In this document: positions 1-12,500 of the stretch, piece by piece
Position numbering within the stretch: the stretch's first letter is position 1
Layout of the letters: the number at the start of each line of letters is the position of its first letter
Source: Aphidius gifuensis
Taxonomy: Eukaryota > Arthropoda > Insecta > Hymenoptera > Braconidae
DNA length: 64,000 nt
Reading direction: 5' to 3'
NCBI RefSeq assembly: GCF_014905175.1
Contig: NC_057788.1
Coordinates: forward strand, 868,001-932,000
Translations under genes and position numbers: made by a program
The notes under the pieces: generated by a model
The model's database searches: none
What the model saw: the letters and a program-made list of their open reading frames with translations, nothing else
What the model was told of the DNA's origin: nothing

Positions 1-3000
1 GCATATGTTACAACACCAATGTGTTGTCCAAGTAGAAGTTCATTATTAACTGGACGATATGTACATAATCATAATGTTTTTACAAATAATGATAATTGTA
101 GTAGTCCACAATGGCAACGTGATCATGAGCCACAATCATTTGCAACTTATCTCAGTAATGCTGGATATCGTACAGGTAATAATTATTTATTATCAAATTT
201 TTAAAACCTCTAATGATATTTATTTTTGTCATTAAAAAGTCATTAGATATTTTTTTTTCTATTTTTTTTATTTTACATGATAATAATAGAGTCGTAATAT
301 TTTTAATTTACATGAATTTTTTACTGACCTAATTAATGAGAAAAAAAAAACAAAAACAAAAATCAAAATAAAATAAAACTTGAACAGTAAAGTTTTAAAA
401 TAATTGATAAAGCACATATATTAAAATTAAAAAAATATTTGTGTCTCATATATAAAAAGTAACAACTGATAAATAATATTTTAATAAACTAAATAAAATT
501 AAAATACTTTATTTATTTACTTTTTTTTTAATTAACAATTAACAATGTTTACTTGTTTAATTTTTTTTATTTTATATTAATTATTTTTATTCATTAATAT
601 ACTCCAATAATTGGCTCAATTAAATTATTTCCAAGTAAAAAAAAAATGCCAAAACAATTCCATCATTTTGAAGATGTCGATTTTAAAATAATCAATATTC
701 TTTTTTTTTTTAAGATTATGAAATTCATTCAATTATATAAATTAAATAAAAAATTTTATATCAAATAGAATGAATGAGGTCTTTTAAATATATATATCAT
801 TGTTGTTTATTAATTGTCATTCATGTAATTGCACGTGAAGTAGGCGCCATACCATTTATTTTTACTCGTGTCTAAAAAATGTCATGTCTCAAGTACTTAA
901 CCGAGACAAATTGAGAAATAATGATAATTTCGGTACTTAAAAATTGACTGTAGGGAATTAGGGATGCAACAAAAAAATTAATGAATGTTATCAAAATTCA
1001 GCCAAGTGTATACTTGACTCCCCCATCCAGACAACTTGTTACAATGTTTTTTTTTTTAAATATATATATTATTTTTTATTAAACTTAATTTATAATCATT
1101 TTTTTTTATATTACAGGCTATTTTGGAAAATATTTAAACAAATATAATGGCTCATACATACCACCAGGTTGGCGTGAATGGGGTGGTCTCATTATGAATT
1201 CAAAATATTACAATTACAGTATAAACATGAATGGAAAAAAAATTAAACACGGTTTCGATTATAGCAAAGATTATTATCCAGATTTAGTTGCAAATGACAG
1301 TGTTGCATTTTTACGTCAGAGTAAATATAATTTTGCACGTAAACCATTGATGCTTGTTGCAAGTTTTCCATCACCTCATGGACCTGAAGATTCAGCACCA
1401 CAATATTCAAATTTATTTTTCAATGTAACAACACATCAGTAAGTATTTTATATTATACTCTTAAATGTCTTTCACAAAGCATCATCATCTTTTTTTTTTA
1501 TTTTAAAACAAGACAGGTCACTAACATATTCATTTTAACAATGAGATGCTCGTCCAAGTGTGACAAATCTCATCAGTTGATGGAGAGCTCTAGAGACACG
1601 TGTCAAAAACATTTTCATAAAATCATTTGTATTTTCTACACAATATCCATAGTCTTGACGTTTTGTTTTTTTTTCTTTTCTTTTTTTTTTTTAATACTGC
1701 GAAGTTCCATTCAAGTATTATTCTCTTTGTGTTTTTTTAAATTTTCATATTGTTGTTGGTAATTTATTGATTAACATATATTTTTTTTATATTTAATTTT
1801 CAGTACACCAGCTTATGATTATGCACCAAATCCAGATAAACAATGGATTCTACAAAAGACACAAAAAATGCAACCAATTCATAAACAATTTACAGATTTA
1901 TTAATGACCAAAAGACTTCAAACATTGCAAAGTGTTGATGTTGCTGTTGAACGGGTAATTTATTAATTAAATTATTCAATTAATTCAATATAGATAATTA
2001 TTTTAATTTTAAATTTTATATTTAGATTTATCAAGAGCTCAAAGACCTCGGTGAACTCGACAACACATATATAATTTACACATCAGATCATGGATATCAT
2101 CTCGGTCAATTTGGTCTAATAAAAGGAAAAAGTTTTCCATTTGAATTTGATGTCAGAGTACCTTGTCTTATACGTGGTCCTGGTGTTGCATCTGGTTCAA
2201 TGTAAGTTTTAAATAACACCTATTTTTAATACAAAAAAATTTCATCAAAGTATATTAATTTTATATTTCACCCAAGTTAAATTTAGATAAATTAGTTTAA
2301 CAGCTGTTTTTATAGTAAAAACGAAAACGAATAAATTCATTGAACTTATGCTTTTTTTTCTTTATCTATATATCAACTATCTTTCTTTTTTATTTTTTTA
2401 TTTTTACCTAGTTTTTTCGTCTTTTTTTTTAAGCTATATTCTTCCTATTTATTTTTGAATTTCAATTTATTAATTTAATTTTAAATTGTTGATTTAATCA
2501 TCAGCTTTTTTATTTTATAATTTTATTTTTTTTAAATATATTTACTAATATGCCTTGATTATTATTTGACATTTAGAATTGATGACATAGTTTTAAATAT
2601 CGATTTGGCACCAACATTTCTTGACATTGCTGGTGTTGATGTACCACCCCACATGGATGGACGTTCATTTAAAAAACTTATCCTCAAGTAAGTAACAATT
2701 ATTCAATAAAAATCATAAACAAAATAAACAAAAGTATTATAATTTAGTAATAATTTATCAATCAACAGCCAACATGGAAGAAAAACAAAATTAAAATGGC
2801 CAGATACATTTTTAATTGAATCATCTGGACGTCGTGAAACACCAGAAACAATTGCCGAATCAAAAGCACGTGATGCACGTCGTCAAAATACAACAAATTT
2901 CCATAAATTATTAAATTCTAAAAATAGCACAAGTAGTTTATCTGAAAATGATACTGAAAGTGATCAAAATTTATCAGAAAATGATGATACTGCTGCTGAT

Positions 3001-5886
3001 AATGATGATGATGATGATGTGGCTACTGTTGATAATACAGATGATACAATTCAATTATCAAATAATAGTAGTTTTATTGATCGTATTGACAACAATGCTG
3101 TACAATTAAAATTTGATAAAACAATAAAAACAAAACATGAACGTTTAAATGCTGAATGTTCACGTCCAGAATCACAACTTGATTGTATTACAGGACAAAA
3201 ATGGAAATGTGAATATGATGGTAATCGTTGGCGTCGTCATAAATGTCGTTTACCATTACCATCATTAAAACAAATACAACAATCTAAAAAATGTGCATGT
3301 TTTACACCAAATGGTGTTGTTTATACACGTCTTGAAAATAATAATATAAATAAACATAGAAACAAAAGAAATATCAATGATAAAAACAATCATAATTTCG
3401 AAAAACAATCAATTAATAAAGATTATGATTTTCCTCATGTTTATCCAGCTGAAACAGTTGATGATAAAAAAATTGAAGAAAATGATTATTATTATAATGA
3501 TGATGATGTTGTTGATGATGAAAATATATATGAAAATAATGAAAATTTAAACGTTGATGATGTTGTTAAAAGATATCAAAGAATACGAAGAGATACAATG
3601 AAAAAAAATCCAATTGATCATGTTGATAAAATAATGGAAAGTATTGAAGATGATTTACATAAATTAAATTTACATAATAATGATAATAATACAGTATTTA
3701 ATAATAATATACCAAAATGTGCAATTGATAATGGATTGATAAATTGTAGTCAATCAGTTTATCATGATCCAAATGAATGGCGTAATTCACGAAGACAAAT
3801 TGACAAACAAATTAAAGACATGCGTTTACAATTGGAAAGTTTAAAAGAAATACGTAAACATTTAATGATAAAACGTCCACATGATGTTGATATTGATAAT
3901 AGTACTAATCATCATGTAAAAAATCATACTAGTCGTCATCATAAAAAGCACAAATCAACAGGAGCTGCTATTAAAAATCAAACAGATGATAAAATTAATT
4001 TAGCAACAACTGAATCATCAATTTCAACGACATTAAATCCAACAACTGTAACAAAAATTAATAATAATAATAATGGTTTAAGTGATATTTTTGTTGTTGA
4101 TAATGACAATAATAAAAGTCAAAAAAATTCAACAATATTGACAAATAGTGTTGTTGTTGATTTGCCAGTGACAACTTCTCGTGTTGATATATCAATGGAA
4201 AATACAACTGTCATTGATAATACAAAAAAAATTAAATTAAATTATATGACAACTGAAAAGTCATTGTTTGTTGAAACAACAACAATGAAAAAAATTAAAA
4301 ATCATAAAAATTCAAGTCTAGGACCAGCTAGAATTGATGTAAGTATTATTGAATCACCTGGTGGTAAAAAAAATCATCATCATGAAAGAACAACAGTTAA
4401 TAATAATGGTAGATTAACACCAATGTTGAATAGTCCATTGGAATCAAAACACAAATGTTATTGTGAGCCAGATAATAATGTTCCATCAACAGATGATAGA
4501 TTGAAAGAAGAAAAAAAACGTATTAAAGAAGAAAGAATACGTAAGAAGGAAAGAAAATTACGTAAAAAATCAAAAATTGATCAAAAATGTTTATCTGAAA
4601 AAATGAATTGTTTTGAGCATGATAATGATCATTGGAAAACAGCACCATTATGGAATAATGGACCATTTTGTTTTTGTATGAATGCAAATAATAATACGTA
4701 TTCTTGTATACGTACAATAAATTCAACTCATAATTTTTTGTATTGTGAATTTACAACTGGTATTAGAACATTTTATAATTTACGAATTGATCCATTTGAA
4801 CAATGGAATAGAATGAGTTCATTAACAGCAAGTGAAAAACATTATTTACATGAACAATTGGAACATTTGAAGGGATGCAAAGGTGCACGTGATTGTACTG
4901 TTGGTAGTGTTAGAGAATCATATCTTCAATCACATCAACAAACACAAAATCAACGAGTCATGCCAAAGAAAAAATACAACAATAATCTTGGTATGTGTTT
5001 ATTTTTTATGAATTTATTATTGTTTTGTTTTTTTGTTATTTATTTTTTATTTATTTTGTTTTTAATTTAGAAGACACATTTGGACCATCAGCATTACAAA
5101 TCATTCATGAAAGTGGACTTGGAAGTCCTGTAAAACGAAGAAAAAAAATGCAAAGGTAAAGAAAATAAAATATATCATTTATCTATATTTATTAATTAGG
5201 TATTTGTTTATAAAAAAAAAAATTGAGTAATAAATTTTTAAATTGTTTATAAATTGAGTTTGGCTTGAGGAATAAATTTCGAATTTTATTCTAGTTCAGT
5301 ATTATAAATGACTTTGTTTAATGTTTATCGAAAAAATATTTTTAACTGAAATTTTCGTGGAATTATTCTTTTATTATTTAAACAATATCTTAATGTAATT
5401 ATCCTAAAAGTTTTATTAATTAATTTTGATTATTTTTATTTTTTTCGAAATTTTATATTTTGCCATTATTTGCATTCGAAATTCGGCAATTTTCGCTGCA
5501 GGTCATGTCTATAAAAAAAAATATTTCTAAATGAAATTTTCATGAGCTTATGCTTCTATTATTTAAACAATATCTCCATAAAATAATTCTAAAAATTTCA
5601 CTAATAAATTTCAATTATTTTTATTTGTTTTGCAATTTTATGTATTTTGCCAAAAAAAAAATCGAAAAACTTTATTATTATTTATTTTATTCATATCAAT
5701 TATTAAACAAAATTATTTACTATTTTTTTTAAGTATTAAAAAATAATTATTCTGTTGCTATCAATTGATGAATATTTAATAATTTAATTTGTTTATAATT
5801 TCAGCCCATGGAATAGAAAAAATAGAAGTTGGCAGAGTAATTCACGTCAATCAAACATAAACAACACAAAACGTCGCCATCATTAA
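1..5886 (+). CDS. Sulf1: Extracellular heparan sulfate 6-O-endosulfatase (5' end outside window)
   Basis: Removes 6-O-sulfates from heparan sulfate chains at the cell surface and so tunes Wnt, FGF and Hedgehog signalling (family knowledge). Exons: 1-175, 1117-1438, 1804-1954, 2026-2201, 2577-2687, 2769-4990, 5071-5155 and 5805-5886; all phases agree and 1107 residues lie in the window. The sulfatase signature CCPSR starts at 22, and its first Cys is the one converted to formylglycine. Catalytic-domain blocks SDHGYHLGQFGL (about 2083) and NIDLAPTFLDIAG (about 2600) follow. The long sixth exon carries the hydrophilic domain. It has a Cys-containing start (CITGQKWKC, about 3184), a long Asn/Asp-rich low-complexity stretch, a basic KEERIRKKERKLRKKSK tract near 4520 for glycan binding, and the conserved C-terminal block with NNTYSCIRT and HNFLYCEF. 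The first exons with the signal peptide lie upstream of the window. The match to animal Sulf1/2 is strong throughout. Confidence 0.95.
228..724 (+). repeat. Intronic repeat, copy 1 (in Sulf1 intron)
   Basis: About 500 bp inside the first Sulf1 intron of the window is nearly identical, in the same orientation, to 47697-48275 in an MTCL-gene intron. Shared landmarks are the run around cattagatatttttttttc at the start, cttgaacagtaaagtttt in the middle and gaagatgtcgattttaaa at the end. This copy lacks about 80 bp that the other copy has after position 352. It contains no open frame. Confidence 0.9.
5325..5660 (+). repeat. Diverged tandem duplication inside Sulf1 intron 7
   Basis: Two diverged copies, about 5325-5480 and 5512-5660, share blocks such as ttatttaaacaatatct, attatttttatttgtttt-like runs and a terminal attttgcca. 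They lie in the intron before the last Sulf1 exon. No coding potential is seen. Confidence 0.6.
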
Positions 5887-6957
5887 TTAAAATTTTATTT
5901 ACAAATAAATTGTTAACTTTATAACAACGAAGCTTAATAATTATCTAATATTGTTGCACGGTAATAATAATAATAATTTATAAAATTATATTAAATAAAA
6001 AATAGAACTTGGAAGCACTTGAGCAATTGACAATTATACCAAGTATAAAATGATAAATTTAAATTATATATATATATATCTTCCAAATGTCATTGCATTA
6101 ATTTTATTTAAATAAATAATAACAATTATATTTACGCGGTATTTACAATGTATAATAATAATGTATTTATAATTTTTATTTTTTTTACTGATAATTAAAT
6201 GAAATTAACAATAATCACAACGAATATTTCACATTGTTAATTTTATTTTTAAAAAACTTCAAGACTGCCGCAGTTAAAATATGTTTAATTTAATTATTAA
6301 TAATATTATTAATTAATTGCAAAGCATGAATTTTTTAAGTTTAGTTTATTTATGTGATAAAATAATTTATTTCAATGATAATAAAGAAAATATTTCGTTT
6401 TTAGTAAAAAAATTTGGATTTATTTCATTCGAAAACATCTAATTATTTTTTTTTTAAATTAATTAATTTATTTACTTAATTTCCCCGACATTAGTAAATA
6501 TAATTTACTTTTTTTTCAAATTAAAATATGTTTAGATAATTTAAAAACCACAATGACAATTATTAGTTGAAAATAATTAAAAAATATATTTTAATTAAAT
6601 TTTTAAATTATGTATTTTTATATAAATACTGGTGATAATTTTTATCTCAATTTTTTTTTAAATGATAGATTGTATTTGTGTTATTATCAAAAAAAAAAGG
6701 AAAAAAAAATATATATTTAATGTGATTTTAGTATGAAGAAGTGAAAAATAATTTTTGGACTATAAACTATCATTAAAAAATCATTTGATTGTTCATTTTT
6801 TATCACGTGAGAAAAGAAACTTTGTACTGGTCTATTTTTGGGGAAAAAAAAATCAAATATTGTTAACATAAAGTCATTTGAAAGTCAGTCAAAAATTGTC
6901 AGCCCAAAGAGTCACACCAACGAATCAATAACTACAAATAAATTAATAATTTTTAAA
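5887..6957. other. Intergenic, Sulf1 3' flank and LRR gene upstream region
   Basis: AT-rich sequence with no gene recognised. An aataaa-type polyadenylation signal for Sulf1 is possible near 5993. A TATA-like tataaacta at about 6760 lies 200 bases before the LRR start codon, and a cacgtgag E-box-like site is at about 6804. Confidence 0.5.
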
Positions 6958-8127
6958 ATGAAAATTATCATAATTGCAATAATTTGTGGCACTTTTATTA
7001 ACAATGTTTTTGGTGCCAATGAAAAGTTTTGTAAAGAAGCTGGAATTTTCGAAATTTGCAAAACAACTGACACGTTATTATCAGTAAAAATAAATTCAAC
7101 AAAAAAAATTATACCTGAGTTATATATATCAGACGATAACATAATATCAATTGGACCAAGTGCATTTAAAAATTTACCAATAAATAAACTGATTCTCGAA
7201 CTTGGAAGGAAAAAAAGATTAAATATTTCTCCAGATTCATTTACTGGTTTATCAAAACTCACAAGTTTGACAATTCTTTCTGGATTAATTAATTTACAAG
7301 AAAATTTATTCAAAAATTTAAACTCATTGATTGAACTTCAGCTGACAATTGATGGTGTTCAACCATCATTAACCAATGCATTTACTGAGATTAAAAAATT
7401 GGAAAAGTTAACTATTATTGATAGTTATATTTATGTTATTGATGAAACAACATTTAATTTCAATCCGTCAATATTAAACCTTGTAATTATAAATAGTAAC
7501 ATCAGAGTCATAAAACCATTCAGTTTTACAAGATTTAAAAAATTGACTCAAATGGATTTACGATCAAATGGTCTACTGGAACTTCAAGCCAATTGTTTTA
7601 ATCATCTTGACAAACTTATTGATCTATCACTTGCAAGAAATAATATTACTGTAATTAGAAAATATATTTTCAATGATCTGGAGAGTCTTAAACATCTTGA
7701 TCTTAATTTTAATGACATAACTAATGTCGAGGATTATGCATTTTCTGGATCAAGACTCGAACAAATATCCATGAGTTATAATAAATTAAAAATAATAAAA
7801 CCAGAAATGTTTATTAATGCAGTTAATCTTCAAATACTCGAACTAAATAATAATCAAATTTATAAAATTGAAAGTAAACCATTTATGTTTAAAACTTATA
7901 AATTAATTAATTTACAATTTAATAATTTGAGTAATATTCAAACTGGATTTTTTGAAAGTATCAATATTGATACATTAATATTGTCAAATAATAATATTAC
8001 TAATATTGAAAAAAATTCATTTAAAAATGCTGTTATTAAATTCATTTATTTCGAAAACGAAAAAAATATTTATGTCGATCAAAAATATTGGGGTATCACA
8101 ACAAATATTCATAAATTTTTTTTTTAA
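6958..8127 (+). CDS. Secreted leucine-rich repeat protein, intronless
   Basis: A single exon encodes 389 residues. The frame stays open further upstream but contains no ATG before 6958, and this ATG opens a hydrophobic signal peptide (MKIIIIAIICGTFINNVFGA), which decides the start. A short Cys-containing N-cap follows (C at about residues 23 and 31), then about 11 leucine-rich repeats of roughly 24 residues with motifs such as LIDLSLARNNITVI and LKHLDLNFNDITNVEDYAF. There is no transmembrane segment, GPI signal or TIR domain, so the product is probably secreted. It is clearly related to the LRR protein at 45153-46424: same layout, lack of introns and FKNLPI..LIL block. LRR proteins of this general kind have been reported in venoms of aphid-parasitoid wasps, but a venom role here is inference only. 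Confidence 0.85.
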   Translation: MKIIIIAIICGTFINNVFGANEKFCKEAGIFEICKTTDTLLSVKINSTKKIIPELYISDDNIISIGPSAFKNLPINKLILELGRKKRLNISPDSFTGLSKLTSLTILSGLINLQENLFKNLNSLIELQLTIDGVQPSLTNAFTEIKKLEKLTIIDSYIYVIDETTFNFNPSILNLVIINSNIRVIKPFSFTRFKKLTQMDLRSNGLLELQANCFNHLDKLIDLSLARNNITVIRKYIFNDLESLKHLDLNFNDITNVEDYAFSGSRLEQISMSYNKLKIIKPEMFINAVNLQILELNNNQIYKIESKPFMFKTYKLINLQFNNLSNIQTGFFESINIDTLILSNNNITNIEKNSFKNAVIKFIYFENEKNIYVDQKYWGITTNIHKFFF

Positions 8128-8574
8128 ATAATTATTAAATAATTTTATTTTTCATTTCGTAATTTTTTTGTATTCTATTTTATTTTTTTCACATGTTTTT
8201 TTGTAATATAAAATATTTAAAAATTACTGTAAACAATTTGGATTTTAATTTTTTTTTAAATAATATAAATAAAATTTCGCTTGATTCCATTGACAGTTTT
8301 AAAATTAATTATCATTTACACTTATTAATATTGTTAACTTGTAAACTCTACTATTTTATTGAAAAAAAAAATTTTGTTACTAATATACAATGTAGCCCAT
8401 AAGTACGAAACGACAAGGGCATGTCAATTAAATAGAATAAAAAAATTTTTAAACCAAAAAACAAAAAATTATTCAATTATAGATAATTTTTTAAATAAAT
8501 TATCTTAACCTAATTAATAAATGTATCTATATGCTTAGTAAAATGATAAGTTACCAATAATCGATAAAAATGGT

Positions 8575-9110
8575 TCGTGTTGAACTTTCTGTGTTGACCA
8601 AAAACAGTGTATAAAAAAATATTGTCGACTAAAAAACATTATAAAAATATGTGTCGACCAAAAACAGTGTATAAAAATACGTGTTGAAATAAATGTGTAT
8701 AAATTAATGTGTAGAAATAAAATTTGAAAATTAAATATGAGTATAAAAATATATAGTTTTATATATTGTAATAAATTTACGTGTAGAAAAAAATAGTGTA
8801 TTAATAATACGTGTTTAAATAAGCGTGTTGAATTTATTGTAAATCGAACTTTTGCGTGTTTAATTTATACGTGTTGAAGTCTTCATTAATTGTAATTTTA
8901 TTTGTAAAAATTTTTACGTGGAAAAGAAATTGTTTCTATTAATTGTGGATAAAAATACGTGTTAAATTATAAATTAAATTTTGTGTAATTATATTGGTGT
9001 TAAATAAAATTTACAATTTTGTGTTGAATTAAACTGTATAAAATATATTGTAGAACTTTTATGTTGATTTATGTTGTGTACATAATTTCAAATGTGTAAA
9101 TTTTGTAGAA
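8575..9110. repeat. Degenerate short-period repeat (GTGTTGAA/GTGTATAAA)
   Basis: Variants of acgtgttgaaataa, gtgtataaaaatacgtg and gtgtagaaa recur at irregular 20-40 base spacing across roughly 540 bases upstream of the ABC transporter gene. It looks like a decayed minisatellite. No open frame of note is present. Confidence 0.6.
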
Positions 9111-9592
9111 TTGTGTAGAAAAAGTTGTGCAGAAAAATCAAATCAAAAAATTAAAACGATAACAGTGAAGTTATTTTTGTATGTGTGTGTCCGACTGTCC
9201 CACTGTCCGTTTATGTTATATATTTTAGTACAAGAAACCACCGTGTCATCTAATAATAATAATAATAATAGTAAAAAAAAATGCATCAAATGCATTGAAA
9301 TGCATTGTGATCAGCTGGAGGGGATCAGAGTTCAAAGCAGCTCTGAGTGAACAGCAGTGAACAGTGGTCAACAGACAGCCAACAAGTGTTAATCAAGTCA
9401 TTATTTTATGTAAATAAAATCTATTTTTAAATCTATTTGTGCATTTTATTTAAGTGATTTTTTAAATTTCATTTAACAGTCATTAATTTTATAAATATTT
9501 AACAATAAATTATATATTTTTAATTAACAACAATTAATATTATTTATTTAATTTAGATTTTTATTAACAATAATTTTCTAGAAGAAAAAAAA
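9111..9592 (+). promoter_or_regulatory. Upstream/5'UTR region of the ABC transporter gene
   Basis: A GC-richer block at about 9180-9390 (gtgtgtccgactgtccc, cagctggaggggatcag) stands out from its surroundings and is followed by AT-rich DNA up to the ATG. It is probably the promoter or a 5'UTR exon of the transporter. No firm TATA box or start site can be assigned. Confidence 0.35.
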
Positions 9593-12500
9593 ATGCAAGC
9601 ACATACGGAAAAAATACGTAAAAAAAATCCAGAAACGAAAGCAAATTTTTTAAATAAATTAACTTACATGTAAATATTATTATTATTTAATATTATTTAT
9701 TATAATTTTGTTTGTTATGTGTTGTTTTATTATTTTTTTTTATGTAGATGGGTATTGAGAATTTTTTGGACTGGTTATAAAAGAGATCTGGAAGTTGATG
9801 ATCTTCCAGAAGCCTTGGAAGATCATAAAAGTAATTATTTAGGTGAAAAATTATCAGCATCATGGGAAAAACAATTACGACAAGTTAAAAATAATAAAAC
9901 AAAATCAAATTTATTTAAAGTATTATGGAATGTTTTTGGCTTTGAATTTGTATCACGTGGAATTTTTTTTGCTACTTTACTAATTATTATCAGGTAAAAA
10001 ATATAATTAGTAAATAAATAATTAAATATCATATTGAAAATATTGTCATGAAAAATTAATTATTTTTAAACACTTTAAGTTTTTTTTTTTATTTTGTCAA
10101 GGTCAATTTGAGAAGGTTAAAATGATTCAAATTGTCATTGAAAATTACAATGAAAACAAAAGATAATAATTATAAGTAGTCAGTAAATATATAAAGTTGG
10201 TTTTATTTCTTTATTTTATAGAACAACACAGCCACTGGCACTTGCTGAATTCATCAAGTATTTTTCAACTAAAGATGAAGAAAATTCAGTGGAAAATGTG
10301 ACTAAAAATGATGCATATATATATTAGGGTGACTCAAAAAATTATCGGCTATGAATCGTTTTTTGATTGAAAAATCAGCTATGCCAAATTTCTGATTTTT
10401 CATTTCAAGCCTATATTCATGAAATTTTTCTATGGAAATTGCATTTGAAATTTTTTTACTTTAACTCAAATAATTTTAAAAATAATGAATGATTGGCCAT
10501 CTTATGAACAGCATATGAAAACTTTTAATTTAAAAATTAAGCCTTTGTTTTATTATCTTTTTTTTTACTTTTTCATATTGTTATAAACAATTGAGATTTG
10601 AAAAAATTTTATTAATATAAATAATGTTTTTTATCAACATAACTTACACAAAAGAATATGTAAAATTTAAACTTGTAATTATTTATTGATGAAATTTTTT
10701 TTACTATTTAACCAATCACAAGAAATTAGTTTTAGATTGAAGCAATTTTTTAATAAATAATTTGATTCATTGACGTTTAATTCTTAGCCAATGAATAGTA
10801 GAGTATATTCATTCAATTAAATTCGTGAAAAAAATAAATAGTAAATTGTTGTAGTAAGCTTCAGTATTTTTCTATTATGTTGAATAAATATGATAATTAA
10901 TTCAAAGCATACGTATGTAAATAAAATTTTACACGAAAATATTGATTTATATATATTTTCGTTATTTATTTTTTCAATAATTATTGACACAGTTTGTATT
11001 GAACTTACTATCAAATGGCTGATAATTAGCTAAGTAAAAAATTTTATGAGTAAAAATAATGTAGATATTGATTATGTTGTACAATTACAGCTAATAAGTA
11101 AAATAATGTAAATATTAATTGTATGGCTACAATTACAGCTAAGTAGAAATTAAATCTAACTGATAAAAATATCATACAGTAAAATAATGTAGTATTGATT
11201 GTTTGGCTATAATTAAATAAGTAAAAAATTATGTAAAATAATGTGTAGATATTGGTGTGGTTACAATTACAGCTAAGTAAAAATCTAGCTAAGTAAAAAA
11301 TTAGCTAATTAAAATAATATAGATACTGATTGTTTGGCTACAATTTTATAGAAGTAAAAAATCTAGCAAAGTAAAATAATGCAGACAATGATTGTGGCTC
11401 AATCACAAAGTGAAAATCTTAGCTAAGTAAAAGTTAAGCTAAGTACAAAATTTAGCTAAGTAAAAATCTAGCTAAGTAAAAATCTAGTAATTAAAATAAA
11501 TGTGATATTAATTTTTGGCTATATTCAGCTAAGTAAAAATCTTAACTAATTAAAATATTTTAGATATTTATTATTTACAATACAGCTAATTTAAAAATCT
11601 AGTAAGTAAAAACTTAAGCTAAGTACAAAATTTAGCTAAGTAAAAAATCTGAAATATAAGTAAAAAATTCTATTAATTTAAAAATAATATAGATATTATT
11701 GTTTTATACAATTAAGTAAGTAAAAATTTTGTTTTAAAATAAATGTAGATATTGAAGTTTTTTCTTTATTTAATTTTTCCAAGTTGATGATTTTTAGTTG
11801 CCATAAAAAATAATAAAACAATCAAAATTAGCATTTTCAACGACAATTACAAGTTAAAAACATAAAATTAAAAATTTATAGAAAATGGAATTATTTATAT
11901 AAAATTGAAAATTTTTTTCTAATTTCAATTGTTTAAAAATATAAAAAATAAAAAAAATATAATAAAACATTGGCAAATTTTTGATTAAAAGTCAGGTTTT
12001 TTATGCTGTTAATAGATTGACAATCATTTATTAATTTTTCAAATTGTTTGAATTAAAGAAAAAAAAAAAATTTAAATACATAGAAAAAATTATATGAGGC
12101 ACTTTATAGGCTTGAATAAAAAACTGCACTTTAATATATCTGATTTTTTTCAACTAAAAAATTCAGGGGTAGCGATTAAAAAATGATGCATATATATATG
12201 CTGGTGCCATCGTAATATTGATGCTGATGAATACATTTGTGATTCGAGTATTTATGCTGACAATGAATCATTTTGGAATGAAAATGAGAATTGCTTGTTG
12301 CTCATTGATATATAAAAAAATACTGAGATTGTCAACAGCAAGTATTGATGGAAAAATAATTGGACAAGCAGTAAATCTTATGTCAAATGATGTCAGTAGG
12401 TTTGATAGTTCAATGATGTTTATTCATTTCATCTGGATTGGTCCACTGCAAACAATAGTTGCCAGTTATTTTATATATCGTGAAGCTGGATGGGCTGGTA

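Noticed and set aside
1541..1762. Frame within the Sulf1 intron
   Set aside because: It lies between two exons whose phases match across the intron. The content is Phe/Ser low complexity.
6838..6957. Upstream extension of the first LRR protein
   Set aside because: The extra 40 codons contain no ATG. The ATG at 6958 opens a signal peptide.
6912..7313. Minus-strand open frame opposite the LRR gene
   Set aside because: Shadow of the LRR coding strand, with hydrophobic low-complexity content only.
10325..12178. Insert as an ordinary old intron with donor at 10331 (G|GTGACT)
   Set aside because: Splicing there leaves the in-frame TAG at 10325-10327 in the message. Only the donor at 10298 with the acceptor at 12172 restores the frame.
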